From Albibacterium sp963696875 (GTDB taxonomy: Bacteria > Bacteroidota > Bacteroidia > Sphingobacteriales > Sphingobacteriaceae), in contig CAVOLQ010000004.1 in the NCBI GenBank assembly GCA_963696875.1, positions 310,001 through 374,000 on the forward strand: a stretch of DNA of 64,000 nucleotides, read 5' to 3'. The stretch's first letter is position 1, and the number at the start of each line of letters is the position of its first letter. Below are positions 35,498-43,023 of the stretch, piece after piece. The notes below the pieces were generated by a model that saw only the letters and a program-made list of their open reading frames with translations, searched no databases and was not told where the DNA came from. The position numbers and the translations under genes were made by a program.

Positions 35498-36406
35498 TTA
35501 ATTCCTAATTATTAATTCTCTGGATGGGATGCTATCCGGTAAAAGACCTGATTTCAAAATTAATCTCTGTCCTCGTTCTCCGGCGAGAAAAGCAGAAAAT
35601 CCCAAACCCAAACCATATGTACCCTGACAATTTATTAAATACAAATCTCTTGCCAAAGGATAAAGACCCAAGGCCAAATTAGACTGCGTTGGCTTATACG
35701 CTTCACGACCACTATCCTTGACTTTTACTTTCAAGGCGATCAGTTGTTGAACAAGTGGGGCTAACTCAGCACTGGGCTGGGCCAACCAATTCACGCCAAT
35801 CACTCCAATAGCCTTCGGATTGTTATAAACATATTCAATAACTTCCTGATTCGACTTTAGTGCATAAACTCCCTGACTAGGTAAAGAATCTATATTAGCC
35901 AACGCTTTAAGATACCTAACCGTACTAGAATTCGGATTATCAAATACTAAAGCATTAGATTCTTGTGAATCCCCTTTTAATATTCGTATAATTTCTTCCA
36001 CACTAATCACACTATCTGGATTACTTTTATGAGCTATTAATGCGACGGCATCAGTAGCGAACTTTCTTGTCTTCGGAATAATATTTTTTGCAATAAAAAA
36101 ATTATTCTCTTCTTCAGTAAGTTCTCTTGTAACAATAGCTACTTTCGCAGAGTCCGACAAGAGCAAGTGAAACACCTTATTTTCCGGAGCGTTGATCAAA
36201 GTAATTTCGGCATGTTTATAGCTGCTTTCAAAAACAGCCAGTTGATCTTCGATTATAGGTTCAAAAGTATCGTCCACCAACATGATAGTTCTACCTGTTA
36301 CAACAGTCTCTTCTTCTTTGGAGGGAGCATTAGTACAAGAACTGATAAGCAAACCTATGCCTACCAAATACATCAAGTATCTAATGTTGAACAAACTCCT
36401 AATCAT
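35498..36406 (-). CDS. PstS-like phosphate-binding-family lipoprotein
   Basis: A 302-residue lipoprotein (lipobox LLISSC, Cys24) with a periplasmic binding protein type 2 fold of the PstS kind. It reads like a PstS: TIMLVDDTFEPIIEDQLAVFE near the start, a middle LVFDNPNSSTVRYLKAL (about residues 145-161) and GVYALKSNQEVIEYVYNNPKAIGVIGVNWL. In PstS, Ser, Thr and Arg residues in such loops hold phosphate. No pstC, pstA or pstB genes accompany it; instead it lies between tonB, an 80-residue membrane protein gene and a TPR gene. Its ligand and transporter are therefore unknown. Confidence 0.8.
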   Translation of the reverse strand: MIRSLFNIRYLMYLVGIGLLISSCTNAPSKEEETVVTGRTIMLVDDTFEPIIEDQLAVFESSYKHAEITLINAPENKVFHLLLSDSAKVAIVTRELTEEENNFFIAKNIIPKTRKFATDAVALIAHKSNPDSVISVEEIIRILKGDSQESNALVFDNPNSSTVRYLKALANIDSLPSQGVYALKSNQEVIEYVYNNPKAIGVIGVNWLAQPSAELAPLVQQLIALKVKVKDSGREAYKPTQSNLALGLYPLARDLYLINCQGTYGLGLGFSAFLAGERGQRLILKSGLLPDSIPSRELIIRN

Positions 36407-36423
36407 TATTGTCTAAAATAATT

Positions 36424-36666
36424 CTAATCTCTTTCATTAACTCTATTTTTCCAAAGTCTCATAAATCGAATAAATGAATAAACGATCAGTAACAGTCCAA
36501 ATAAAACCCTATATGTAGTAGTCAACGGTATTGGGAAACCCTTCCAAAATATTATTATGAGTCCAAGAATGAAATATAGACCAAACATAAATAGGCCTAT
36601 AATTGACAGAAATCGCTTTGTGGGCGATTTCTGTTTTCTCACATAATTTTTGTTTTTATCAAACAC
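36424..36666 (-). CDS. Small two-helix membrane protein, unknown function
   Basis: An 80-residue protein with a basic N-terminal segment (KNKNYVRKQKSPTKR), two membrane helices (about residues 21-41 and 50-66) and a basic C terminus. The first codon is GTG, directly after the tonB stop, and no ATG exists early in the frame; a later start would cut into the basic segment. I do not recognise a family. Its place between tonB and the PstS-like gene, with gaps of 2 and 17 bases, makes it a likely accessory of the energy-transducing system. Confidence 0.65.
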   Translation of the reverse strand: MFDKNKNYVRKQKSPTKRFLSIIGLFMFGLYFILGLIIIFWKGFPIPLTTTYRVLFGLLLIVYSFIRFMRLWKNRVNERD

Positions 36667-36668
36667 AA

Positions 36669-37505
36669 CTATTGATTAGCTAAATTCAATACAATTGGTA
36701 GCGTATATTGAACCCGAACCGGTCTTCCGTTTTGTATCCCCGGGCTCCATTTTGCTGCTCTCTTTAAAACACGTACGGCTTCTTCGCCTGTACCGTATTT
36801 CAAATCCCTCTGAATCTTAATATCTGTTATTGAACCATCTCGTTCCACAACAAAAGTAAGTATAACCCGTCCACTAACCCCTTGGGCTTCTGCCTGGGCT
36901 GGATATTGATAAGAGTTACCGATGTACTTTAAAAAATTAGCCATTCCCCCAGGTGGTTGAGGTGCCACTTCAACCGCTTCAAATATGTGGTTCTCACCCA
37001 GTGTTTCAGTAACCAACTGATCCTTTGGACCTTCACCTACTGGCAAGTCGATTCTAATTTCAGCAGTTGGATCACCTTCAATTGTTTTAGGACCCGGATC
37101 AGCTTTCCTTAGCTCTTCTACTGTTGGTGGTTCCTCATCTTGAACTTTAGAGGCTTCGACAACAACTGGAGGAGGCATCCTAACCTGATCCACACGAGGT
37201 GGAGGTGGCTCTACCGGTGGAGGTGGAGGTGGAGTTGCTTCATCAACAGGAGGCGGTTCAGAAAGCACAACCTCCGTTTCTATAAATTTATCCGCATTTG
37301 CGTTTTGGTCCCCTTTATTAAGGAACTGCATTATTAAGGGCGTACTTACTGCAAGTACAAAGACAGCAACACCTATTAACAACGCTTTAGTGGTTAGTGC
37401 GGGTCCGACTTTTCGCAGTACATAAGCTCCATATGCTTTATTACGTCCAGCGAAAACGACATCTAGCCATTCTGTTTTAAATATATTTAATTTTGAGCCT
37501 AACAT
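36669..37505 (-). CDS. tonB: Energy transducer TonB
   Basis: Couples the proton motive force to outer-membrane receptors. The 278-residue protein has a cytoplasmic N-terminal segment, one membrane anchor (about residues 38-60), a proline-rich periplasmic linker (TPPPPPPVEPPPP, about 90-105) and a C-terminal TonB domain with SGRVILTFVVERDGSI and GTGEEAVRVLKRAAKWSPG. The N-terminal DVVFAGRNKAYGAYVLRK is characteristic of Bacteroidota TonB proteins. It is fourth in the operon after exbB and two exbD genes, 21 bases from the latter. Confidence 0.94.
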   Translation of the reverse strand: MLGSKLNIFKTEWLDVVFAGRNKAYGAYVLRKVGPALTTKALLIGVAVFVLAVSTPLIMQFLNKGDQNANADKFIETEVVLSEPPPVDEATPPPPPPVEPPPPRVDQVRMPPPVVVEASKVQDEEPPTVEELRKADPGPKTIEGDPTAEIRIDLPVGEGPKDQLVTETLGENHIFEAVEVAPQPPGGMANFLKYIGNSYQYPAQAEAQGVSGRVILTFVVERDGSITDIKIQRDLKYGTGEEAVRVLKRAAKWSPGIQNGRPVRVQYTLPIVLNLANQ

Positions 37506-37526
37506 TTTTTTTTTTATGGGGTGATA

Positions 37527-38072
37527 CTAATTATAGATCCCTTCACGAGTCAGAAGCTCTATTTCTGCTGAACCAATATCACCTATCATATACTGTTTCG
37601 CATCAACGATTTTCATTTCGTCCAAAATATCTACAAGATTTCTATAACTAGATTTTTCACTTGGACGAATAATAACAATTAAACCTTTTTCAGGATCACC
37701 TGTTATTTGAGGAACCTTTTTCAATTGCTCGAGTAAGATTGGCCTAATGCCATCCTTTCCATAACCGATGACAGTGGGCCCTTCAATAGGCGTTTCCAGA
37801 AGGCCCATGTAATATTCTATTTTGTTATCACTTCCAAGCAAAATGGTCATTGTTCTATTATCTGCCAATTCGAGCATATCTTCCTGATTATCCTTGTTTT
37901 TATCAGGCATGGCCACATCCATGGCGTGAGGCTTAGAAATAGAGGTGGTAAGCATAAAGAAAGTAATTAACAAGAATGCCAAATCAACCATCGCGGTTAA
38001 ATCTACACGCCCGCCTTGCTTTTTACTTCGTCCCTTTCCTCCTTTACCTTCTTTAACATTTAATTCTGCCAT
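37527..38072 (-). CDS. exbD: Biopolymer transport protein ExbD, second copy
   Basis: A 181-residue ExbD/TolR protein: a short basic N terminus, one membrane helix starting at VDLTAMVDLAFLLITFFML (about residues 23-41, with the functional Asp in the motor helix), and a periplasmic domain ending in IKVVDAKQYMIGDIG-like sequence. The Asp of MVDLAFLL corresponds to the essential proton-carrying residue. It follows the first exbD by 18 bases. Two unlike ExbD proteins in one unit is, from memory, typical of Bacteroidota TonB clusters. Confidence 0.92.
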   Translation of the reverse strand: MAELNVKEGKGGKGRSKKQGGRVDLTAMVDLAFLLITFFMLTTSISKPHAMDVAMPDKNKDNQEDMLELADNRTMTILLGSDNKIEYYMGLLETPIEGPTVIGYGKDGIRPILLEQLKKVPQITGDPEKGLIVIIRPSEKSSYRNLVDILDEMKIVDAKQYMIGDIGSAEIELLTREGIYN

Positions 38073-38090
38073 TATTGTATCGTTTAAAAT

Positions 38091-38711
38091 TTAATAATCT
38101 TCACTCCTTAGATTGGTGAGCAGACTAAACTTGTTAATTTTTTGATCTTGCAAAATATCTATCACTTTCTTAATTGATGGATATCCTTCTTTCGCATCTC
38201 CTTTAATAGCTACTCTCATTTCGGCATCGTTAACTTCCTTTGTAGCATAACGCGCTGCGAGAATCCATTCTGTCAGCTGATTATCTAAAGAGTCAGCCGG
38301 AATACCATTTTCTTGAATTCCTGAGCTCATCCTTTCTGCATTATCCATATTAATCAGCTGTTTTAAGCGACTTACTGGAACGCCAAATCCGTCAATTAAA
38401 GCAAAACGCTGCTTCTCCTCTTCGCTGAAACTCAAATTGTATTTCTCCGCTATTCGGTTCAGCATATTAATTCTAATTTGCTGACCTCCAACCCCGAAAA
38501 ACAATTTACCGTCTCCTCCGACTGTTATAATGCCGATATTAGTATCAGGCACTTTCATTTGAACAGTAGAAGCTGGTGTATCAACCGGCAAAGGTTCTGG
38601 CTGTCGCGCTGTTGCAGTTAATATAAAGAAAGTCAACAATAGAAATGAAACGTCACACATGGCGGTCATATCAACAAGCGTACTCTTCTTTTTAATTTTA
38701 AATTTTGCCAT
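38091..38711 (-). CDS. exbD: Biopolymer transport protein ExbD, first copy
   Basis: A 206-residue ExbD/TolR protein with the motor helix VDMTAMCDVSFLLLTFFIL (about residues 13-31), including the proton-carrying Asp. It is longer than the second copy because of an insertion in the periplasmic domain (about residues 75-150), rich in charged and Asn residues. The two paralogues are clearly diverged, so they may form a mixed pair in one ExbB pentamer. It follows exbB after 96 bases that include the hairpin at 38759-38796. Confidence 0.92.
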   Translation of the reverse strand: MAKFKIKKKSTLVDMTAMCDVSFLLLTFFILTATARQPEPLPVDTPASTVQMKVPDTNIGIITVGGDGKLFFGVGGQQIRINMLNRIAEKYNLSFSEEEKQRFALIDGFGVPVSRLKQLINMDNAERMSSGIQENGIPADSLDNQLTEWILAARYATKEVNDAEMRVAIKGDAKEGYPSIKKVIDILQDQKINKFSLLTNLRSEDY

Positions 38712-38758
38712 CGCAATGTTTTTTAATTATTCTTGAACCTATTCGTTTCCTTATAGAT

Positions 38759-38796
38759 GTTTTTTTCAGGGAATTCCATAAATCCCCTGAAAAAAA
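38759..38796 (-). other. Strong hairpin between exbB and the first exbD
   Basis: GTTTTTTTCAGGG (38759-38771) is complementary to CCCTGAAAAAAA (38785-38796, then more A and C). It reads alike on both strands. On the coding strand the U-run precedes and the A-run follows the stem, so it is not a normal terminator. It may be an attenuator or an mRNA-stabilising hairpin that gives exbB more product than exbD. Confidence 0.65.
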
Positions 38797-38807
38797 AACA
38801 CCTATTA

Positions 38808-39644
38808 TTAATTACTGTGCTTTGAAGCGTAGGTTTGGACAATTGAATATCCAGCTTCATCGATAGAATAGGTCAGCTTATCAATCTTAGTAGTAAATAC
38901 ATTATACATTACTGTCGCAATAGCTGAAGTAGCAATACCTGTTGCTGTGTTAATCAAAGCTTCGGAAATACCGTTTGCTAATTGTGCTTGGTCAGGTGCA
39001 CCACCCGTTGCTAAAGCCGAGAAAGCTTTAATCATACCCGTTACTGTACCTAGCAGACCAACTAAAGTACCAATAGAAACCAAGGTTGAAATAATTACCA
39101 TGTTTTTCTCTAGCATAGGCATTTCTAACGCCGTAGCTTCTTCAATCTCCTTTTGAATTGCAATAGTTGCTTTCTCAGAGTCAACGCGAGTATCTGCTGA
39201 TACTTCCTTGTATTTAACAAGACCCGACTTGATTACGTTTGCAACTGATCCTTGTTGTTTATCACATTCTTTAATTGCAGTATCAAGATCTCCTGAGGCT
39301 AATAGAGACTGAACTCTGGTAACAAATGCATCAACATTTCCTTTTCCAGCTGCCTTGGTAATTACAAAGTAACGCTCAAAAGAAAACACAATTGCCATTA
39401 ACATTAATCCCAATAATATTGGAACAACTATACCTGCTTTATAAATCATACCAAAATAGTTGCCTGGTAATGGTTGACCTAATTCCGGATCCCCACCCTC
39501 AAAGTTGCCTGGGTTACCCATTACAAACTTCCACACAAGGTAACCTACCACGAAACAGATTATAATTGCTAAGCTTGCAAAAATACTAGACCCTGAAGAG
39601 CTGCTCTCTTTTTTTGCTGTAACTGGTTTTGTTGCATTTGCCAT
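38808..39644 (-). CDS. exbB: MotA/TolQ/ExbB proton channel family protein
   Basis: Inner-membrane motor subunit that with ExbD and TonB powers outer-membrane transport. The 278-residue protein has an N-terminal membrane helix (about residues 20-40), a second (about 68-90) and a C-terminal pair. The TolQ/ExbB core appears in MLEKNMVIISTLVSIGTLVGLLGTVTGMI (cited by position, about 178-206) and the following LANGISEALINTATGI. It is the first gene of the operon and has the best promoter in the window at 39726-39756. Confidence 0.93.
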   Translation of the reverse strand: MANATKPVTAKKESSSSGSSIFASLAIIICFVVGYLVWKFVMGNPGNFEGGDPELGQPLPGNYFGMIYKAGIVVPILLGLMLMAIVFSFERYFVITKAAGKGNVDAFVTRVQSLLASGDLDTAIKECDKQQGSVANVIKSGLVKYKEVSADTRVDSEKATIAIQKEIEEATALEMPMLEKNMVIISTLVSIGTLVGLLGTVTGMIKAFSALATGGAPDQAQLANGISEALINTATGIATSAIATVMYNVFTTKIDKLTYSIDEAGYSIVQTYASKHSN

Positions 39645-39725
39645 TTTTTTAATTTTTAGTTTTTAGTTTTATGATTATAGTTATTAAGACACTGTTTACT
39701 TTCCCTTTTTTAATAAAGGGTTAAG

Positions 39726-39756
39726 CAAACTTAAGATTTTACAATTTAAAAACAAA
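39726..39756 (-). promoter_or_regulatory. Promoter of the exbB-exbD-exbD-tonB operon
   Basis: On the minus strand, TTTG (39756-39753), a 19-base spacer, then TAAGTTTG (39733-39726). Both elements match the Bacteroidota consensus exactly. The leader to exbB would be about 75 bases. Confidence 0.65.
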
Positions 39757-39781
39757 TAAAGTTTTATGTATTTATTTTTGT

Positions 39782-39818
39782 TTTTTAAACATGTCAACGC
39801 AGCATCTATGTTTAAAAA
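39782..39818. other. Inverted repeat upstream of the exbB promoter
   Basis: TTTTTAAACAT (39782-39792) pairs perfectly with ATGTTTAAAAA (39808-39818) around a 15-base loop. It lies 26 bases upstream of the exbB -33 element. It could be the terminator of the upstream eIF1/SUI1-family gene or a protein-binding site. Confidence 0.45.
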
Positions 39819-40101
39819 TTATAAGTTTTTCCTCCCTTTCTTTATCAATCTTTTACAATTAAACTTATTATTTTTCGGATATGCAAATAATAGTTCAAAA
39901 AAAATAAATTGAACTTCTACATTTATATATTTAGTAATCTTCGTAAAGTTAAAAAAATTTAAAAATAAAGCGATTACAAAAGACTGATAATCTATCAAAT
40001 ACAATAACAATGATAATGTGCAAAAAAATATTAGCTCAATTAGAGTCAAAAAATTATAGCACAATGAAGAATATTGTAGCATAAATAATACAAAATCACA
40101 T

Positions 40102-40449
40102 CTATCCTCCAGAAACTTTGGCCTTATAGCCTTCTTTTGTTAATAATTCCAGAATTCGAACTTTAAAATCTCCTTGAATGACAATAACCCCATCCTTGAT
40201 GGAACCACCAACCCCACATTTTTGTTTGACCAACTTCCCTAAATTGTCCAACTCTTCTTTGGCTCCAACAAATCCAGTTATCAAGGTGACAGTTTTTCCT
40301 CCTCTTTGCTTTCTATCCAACGATATACGTAAGTTTTGCTTTGAAGGTGGCAAACTATTTTCTTCACCCTTTTCATTCTCTACATATTCATATTCATCAT
40401 TGGTAGAATATACCACTCCTTCGAAACGTTGTTTTTTTGTCTTTGCCAT
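40102..40449 (-). CDS. eIF1/SUI1-family translation factor
   Basis: A 115-residue protein with a C-terminal SUI1/eIF1 domain: GGKTVTLITGFVGAKEELDNLGKLVKQKCGVGG (cited by position, about residues 50-82) followed by IKDGVIVIQGDFKVRI. Bacterial members (YciH) influence start-codon selection and initiation fidelity. The N-terminal 40 residues are charged and probably disordered. The frame extends to 40464, but MAKTKKQRF at 40449 is the natural start. It is followed by the long AT-rich gap and is probably a single-gene unit. Confidence 0.88.
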   Translation of the reverse strand: MAKTKKQRFEGVVYSTNDEYEYVENEKGEENSLPPSKQNLRISLDRKQRGGKTVTLITGFVGAKEELDNLGKLVKQKCGVGGSIKDGVIVIQGDFKVRILELLTKEGYKAKVSGG

Positions 40450-40513
40450 TATTAAAAACTTCAAAAATGTTTATCGTAAATATACAGGAAATTTGTAAAA
40501 TAAATTCAGTTGA

Positions 40514-41389
40514 TTAGCAAATCACTTTTAAAGACCTAGGAAAAACAGTTACTTCCAAATCCTTATCCAACATTAGTGGCTCACCATCAACATGCACCTC
40601 TTCCTCTGTTGAGCGCTTAATTTTTATATTTTTGCCATGTATAATTTCTACATACTTTGTTTTATCGGCGGTTTTACTAAACAGATGATAAATCATTTTA
40701 GGTAAAATGAAAAGATGAAACGGTTTTACGATACAAACATCTAGAAAGCCATCATCAACAGATGCATTAGGAGAAATGTAAGCTTCATTACCATATTGAG
40801 GAGAATTGGCAATACTAATCATAAATGCCTTTCTTTCGTATGCCTTCCCATCTATATTGATTGCATAATTCTGAGGTTCATAATTTAAAATCTCATAAAA
40901 AATTGTCTGCAAATAGCCAAGGGGGCCACGGAAGTCTTTCTTAGCAAAACGACTGCTGATCAAAGCGTCAAAGCCCATTCCAGCCATGTTAAAAAACGGT
41001 ATTCCGTTAATAAATCCGGCATCAATTTCCTTAACGGCCAATCTATTTAATAAGATTAACGCATCCTTTTTTTCTAATGGGATATGCAGTGCTCGTGCTA
41101 ACCCATTTCCAGACCCCTCGGGAATAATACCTAAGGGGGTTTCAGTGCCTAATAAAGCTTTTGCTACTTCATTGATGGTACCATCGCCACCCACTGCCGT
41201 TATATAATCGAATTTTTTGGTAAGTCCTTCCCGTGCCAGTTTTTCAGCATGGTTTGGTCCTTGTGTAAAAACAAACTCAGGCGAAAACAAGCGATAGTCC
41301 AAATATTGTTGGGCAATCGTCTCAAACCTATCTTTGTTTTTCCCTCCAGAAATTGGATTAATAATAAATAGCATTTTCCTTTTACTCAT
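40514..41389 (-). CDS. Diacylglycerol/lipid kinase family protein
   Basis: A roughly 291-residue member of the DAGK catalytic family (YegS/DgkB-like), which phosphorylates diacylglycerol or related lipids. Visible motifs are the start KMLFIINPISGG, the nucleotide-binding ITAVGGDGTINEVAKAL (about residues 60-76), and PLGIIPEGSGNGLARAL (about 82-98). A metal/substrate region near GNEAYISPNASVDDGFLDVCIV completes the fold. The open frame extends 77 codons upstream to 41620, into the metK regulatory region; ATG 41389 gives the normal protein, and a promoter lies just upstream at 41410-41438. Confidence 0.9.
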   Translation of the reverse strand: MSKRKMLFIINPISGGKNKDRFETIAQQYLDYRLFSPEFVFTQGPNHAEKLAREGLTKKFDYITAVGGDGTINEVAKALLGTETPLGIIPEGSGNGLARALHIPLEKKDALILLNRLAVKEIDAGFINGIPFFNMAGMGFDALISSRFAKKDFRGPLGYLQTIFYEILNYEPQNYAINIDGKAYERKAFMISIANSPQYGNEAYISPNASVDDGFLDVCIVKPFHLFILPKMIYHLFSKTADKTKYVEIIHGKNIKIKRSTEEEVHVDGEPLMLDKDLEVTVFPRSLKVIC

Positions 41390-41409
41390 AAATACTGCAA
41401 TCCTCAATA

Positions 41410-41438
41410 CAAAGCTAACAATTAACCTCCTTGTACAA
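41410..41438 (-). promoter_or_regulatory. Promoter of the lipid kinase gene
   Basis: On the minus strand, TTG (41438-41436), 18 bases, then TAGCTTTG (41417-41410), 21 bases before the preferred ATG. Divergent from the metK promoter, which lies about 50 bases away. Confidence 0.55.
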
Positions 41439-41486
41439 GAAAAATAACTATTTTGATTGGAAAGCGATAAGCCTATTTCAATTAAA

Positions 41487-41520
41487 TACTTTTGATTAAT
41501 TGAAAATAATTGTACTTTTG
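41487..41520 (+). promoter_or_regulatory. Promoter of metK, with two tandem TACTTTTG boxes
   Basis: TTTG (41491-41494), 18 bases, then TACTTTTG (41513-41520). The first TTTG is itself the end of another perfect TACTTTTG (41487-41494), so the two boxes are 26 bases apart. Transcription should begin near 41527, just ahead of the riboswitch. Confidence 0.6.
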
Positions 41521-41529
41521 AAAATAAAA

Positions 41530-41600
41530 TGTGGATTGATTTGCTGTACTCAATGAAGAGAACGAGATTGCAACCACGGTAAAAAAGTGCTAAGACCTGC
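41530..41600 (+). promoter_or_regulatory. Probable SAM-II riboswitch before metK
   Basis: Conserved SAM-II-like sequence in the right order: GTGG (41531-41534) pairing with CCAC (41574-41577); GATTTG (41538-41543) after the 5' arm; TTGCAA (41568-41573) before the 3' arm; then GGTAAA and, after it, AAGTGCTAA (41585-41593). This agrees with my recollection of the SAM-II consensus. The variable loop holds a small hairpin (GTACTC with GAGAAC). I could not confirm the second, pseudoknot stem. Its position, between a promoter and metK, fits SAM feedback control. Confidence 0.65.
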
Positions 41601-41690
41601 CTCATAGTTCGTTTTATCATTTTTCATCTCCACGTTTATAAATATTGAGCTCAACCTATGGCTTTAATCATTATTTAAAATAAAGAATAT

Positions 41691-42944
41691 ATGTCTTACT
41701 TATTTACATCCGAATCAGTTTCAGAAGGTCATCCTGATAAAATTGCAGATCAAATTTCAGATGCATTGGTTGATAACTTCCTTGCTTGGGATCCAGAATC
41801 TCGTGTAGCAGTTGAAACTCTAGTCACTACCGGTCAAGTAGTATTGGCAGGTGAAGTAAAATCTAACACCTATCTAGATATTCCGAAAATCACGCGTGGG
41901 GTGATCCAAAAAATTGGTTATACCAAATCGGATTATATGTTTGAGGCTAATTCCTGTGGAGTTTTGTCTGCTATTCATGAGCAATCTGCAGATATAAACC
42001 AAGGTGTTAATCGCGAAAACAAGGAAGATCAGGGTGCCGGTGACCAAGGAATCATGTTTGGTTATGCCAATAATGAAACAGAAGATTATATGCCTCTTGC
42101 TCTTGACTTATCACATAAATTACTTATCGAGCTAGCTGCATTACGTAGAGAGAACAAAGATATTACTTATTTACGTCCAGATGCCAAATCGCAGGTAACC
42201 ATTGAATATGATAATAATCATAAAGCCAAAAGAATTGATACTATCGTTATCTCGACACAGCATGATGACTTTGACAATGATGAGAACATGCTCAGTAAAA
42301 TCAAGAATGATATAATCAATGTTTTGATACCAAGATTAAAGTCGAAGCTTAATCAGGATATACAAGCGTTATTTAACGCAGATATTAAATACCATATAAA
42401 CCCTACCGGAAAGTTTGTTATCGGAGGACCGCATGGGGATACTGGTTTGACGGGCAGGAAAATTATCGTTGACACTTATGGTGGAAAAGGTGGTCATGGG
42501 GGAGGGGCATTTTCCGGGAAGGACCCTTCAAAAGTTGACCGATCGGGCGCTTATGCTGCCAGACATATTGCAAAAAACTTGGTTGCCGCCGGTGTTGCTG
42601 ATGAACTATTGGTACAAGTATCTTATGCTATCGGAGTGAAAGATCCTATGGGGGTATATGTAAATACCTATAATACATCAAAAGTAAATTTTAGTGATGC
42701 TCAAATAGCAAATAAAATTCAAGAACTGTTTGACTTGACTCCTTATGGTATTGAAACTAAACTAGGGCTTCGTAATCCGATTTACCAAGAAACTGCCGCC
42801 TATGGCCACATGGGGCGCCAATCTCAGGTAGTAAAAAAACATTTTGAAAATACTTTGGGAGAAGAAAAGACGATAGAAGTTGAACTTTTTACATGGGAAA
42901 AGCTTGACCGAATTGAAGAAGTGAAATCTACATTTGGGCTTTAG
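41691..42944 (+). CDS. metK: S-adenosylmethionine synthetase
   Basis: Makes S-adenosylmethionine from methionine and ATP. The 417-residue protein carries the family motifs SEGHPDKIADQISDA (residues 11-25), GAGDQGIMFGYA (about 116-127) and the P-loop-like GGPHGDTGLTGRKIIVDTYGG, followed by GGGAFSGKDPSKVDRS, which binds phosphate and potassium. All metal and substrate ligands in these stretches look normal. About 90 bases of leader separate it from the probable SAM-II aptamer, so its own product probably represses it. Confidence 0.97.
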   Translation: MSYLFTSESVSEGHPDKIADQISDALVDNFLAWDPESRVAVETLVTTGQVVLAGEVKSNTYLDIPKITRGVIQKIGYTKSDYMFEANSCGVLSAIHEQSADINQGVNRENKEDQGAGDQGIMFGYANNETEDYMPLALDLSHKLLIELAALRRENKDITYLRPDAKSQVTIEYDNNHKAKRIDTIVISTQHDDFDNDENMLSKIKNDIINVLIPRLKSKLNQDIQALFNADIKYHINPTGKFVIGGPHGDTGLTGRKIIVDTYGGKGGHGGGAFSGKDPSKVDRSGAYAARHIAKNLVAAGVADELLVQVSYAIGVKDPMGVYVNTYNTSKVNFSDAQIANKIQELFDLTPYGIETKLGLRNPIYQETAAYGHMGRQSQVVKKHFENTLGEEKTIEVELFTWEKLDRIEEVKSTFGL

Positions 42945-43023
42945 AGTTTATTATTAGAAAGAGAAAGGGGATGGTTAATTTAATGCTGATAAAGCTTCTA
43001 TGACTTAAAGTCGATTTATTTTG

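Larger units (their letters stand above)
39645..40101. other. AT-rich non-coding stretch before exbB
   Basis: A 457-base gap between the eIF1/SUI1-family gene and exbB. It holds the exbB promoter (39726-39756) and an inverted repeat (39782-39818). The rest, about 39820-40100, is very AT-rich. An 87-residue open frame in it has a random, Phe/Leu/Lys/Asn-heavy composition and is not believed. Confidence 0.65.

Noticed and set aside
39819..40082. An 87-residue minus-strand open frame in the gap before exbB
   Set aside because: Composition is dominated by Phe, Leu, Ile, Lys and Asn from AT-rich DNA, with no motif and no promoter; treated as chance.
41390..41620. A 77-codon N-terminal extension of the lipid kinase
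   Set aside because: It covers the kinase promoter, the metK promoter and the riboswitch; the protein family begins at the ATG 41389.
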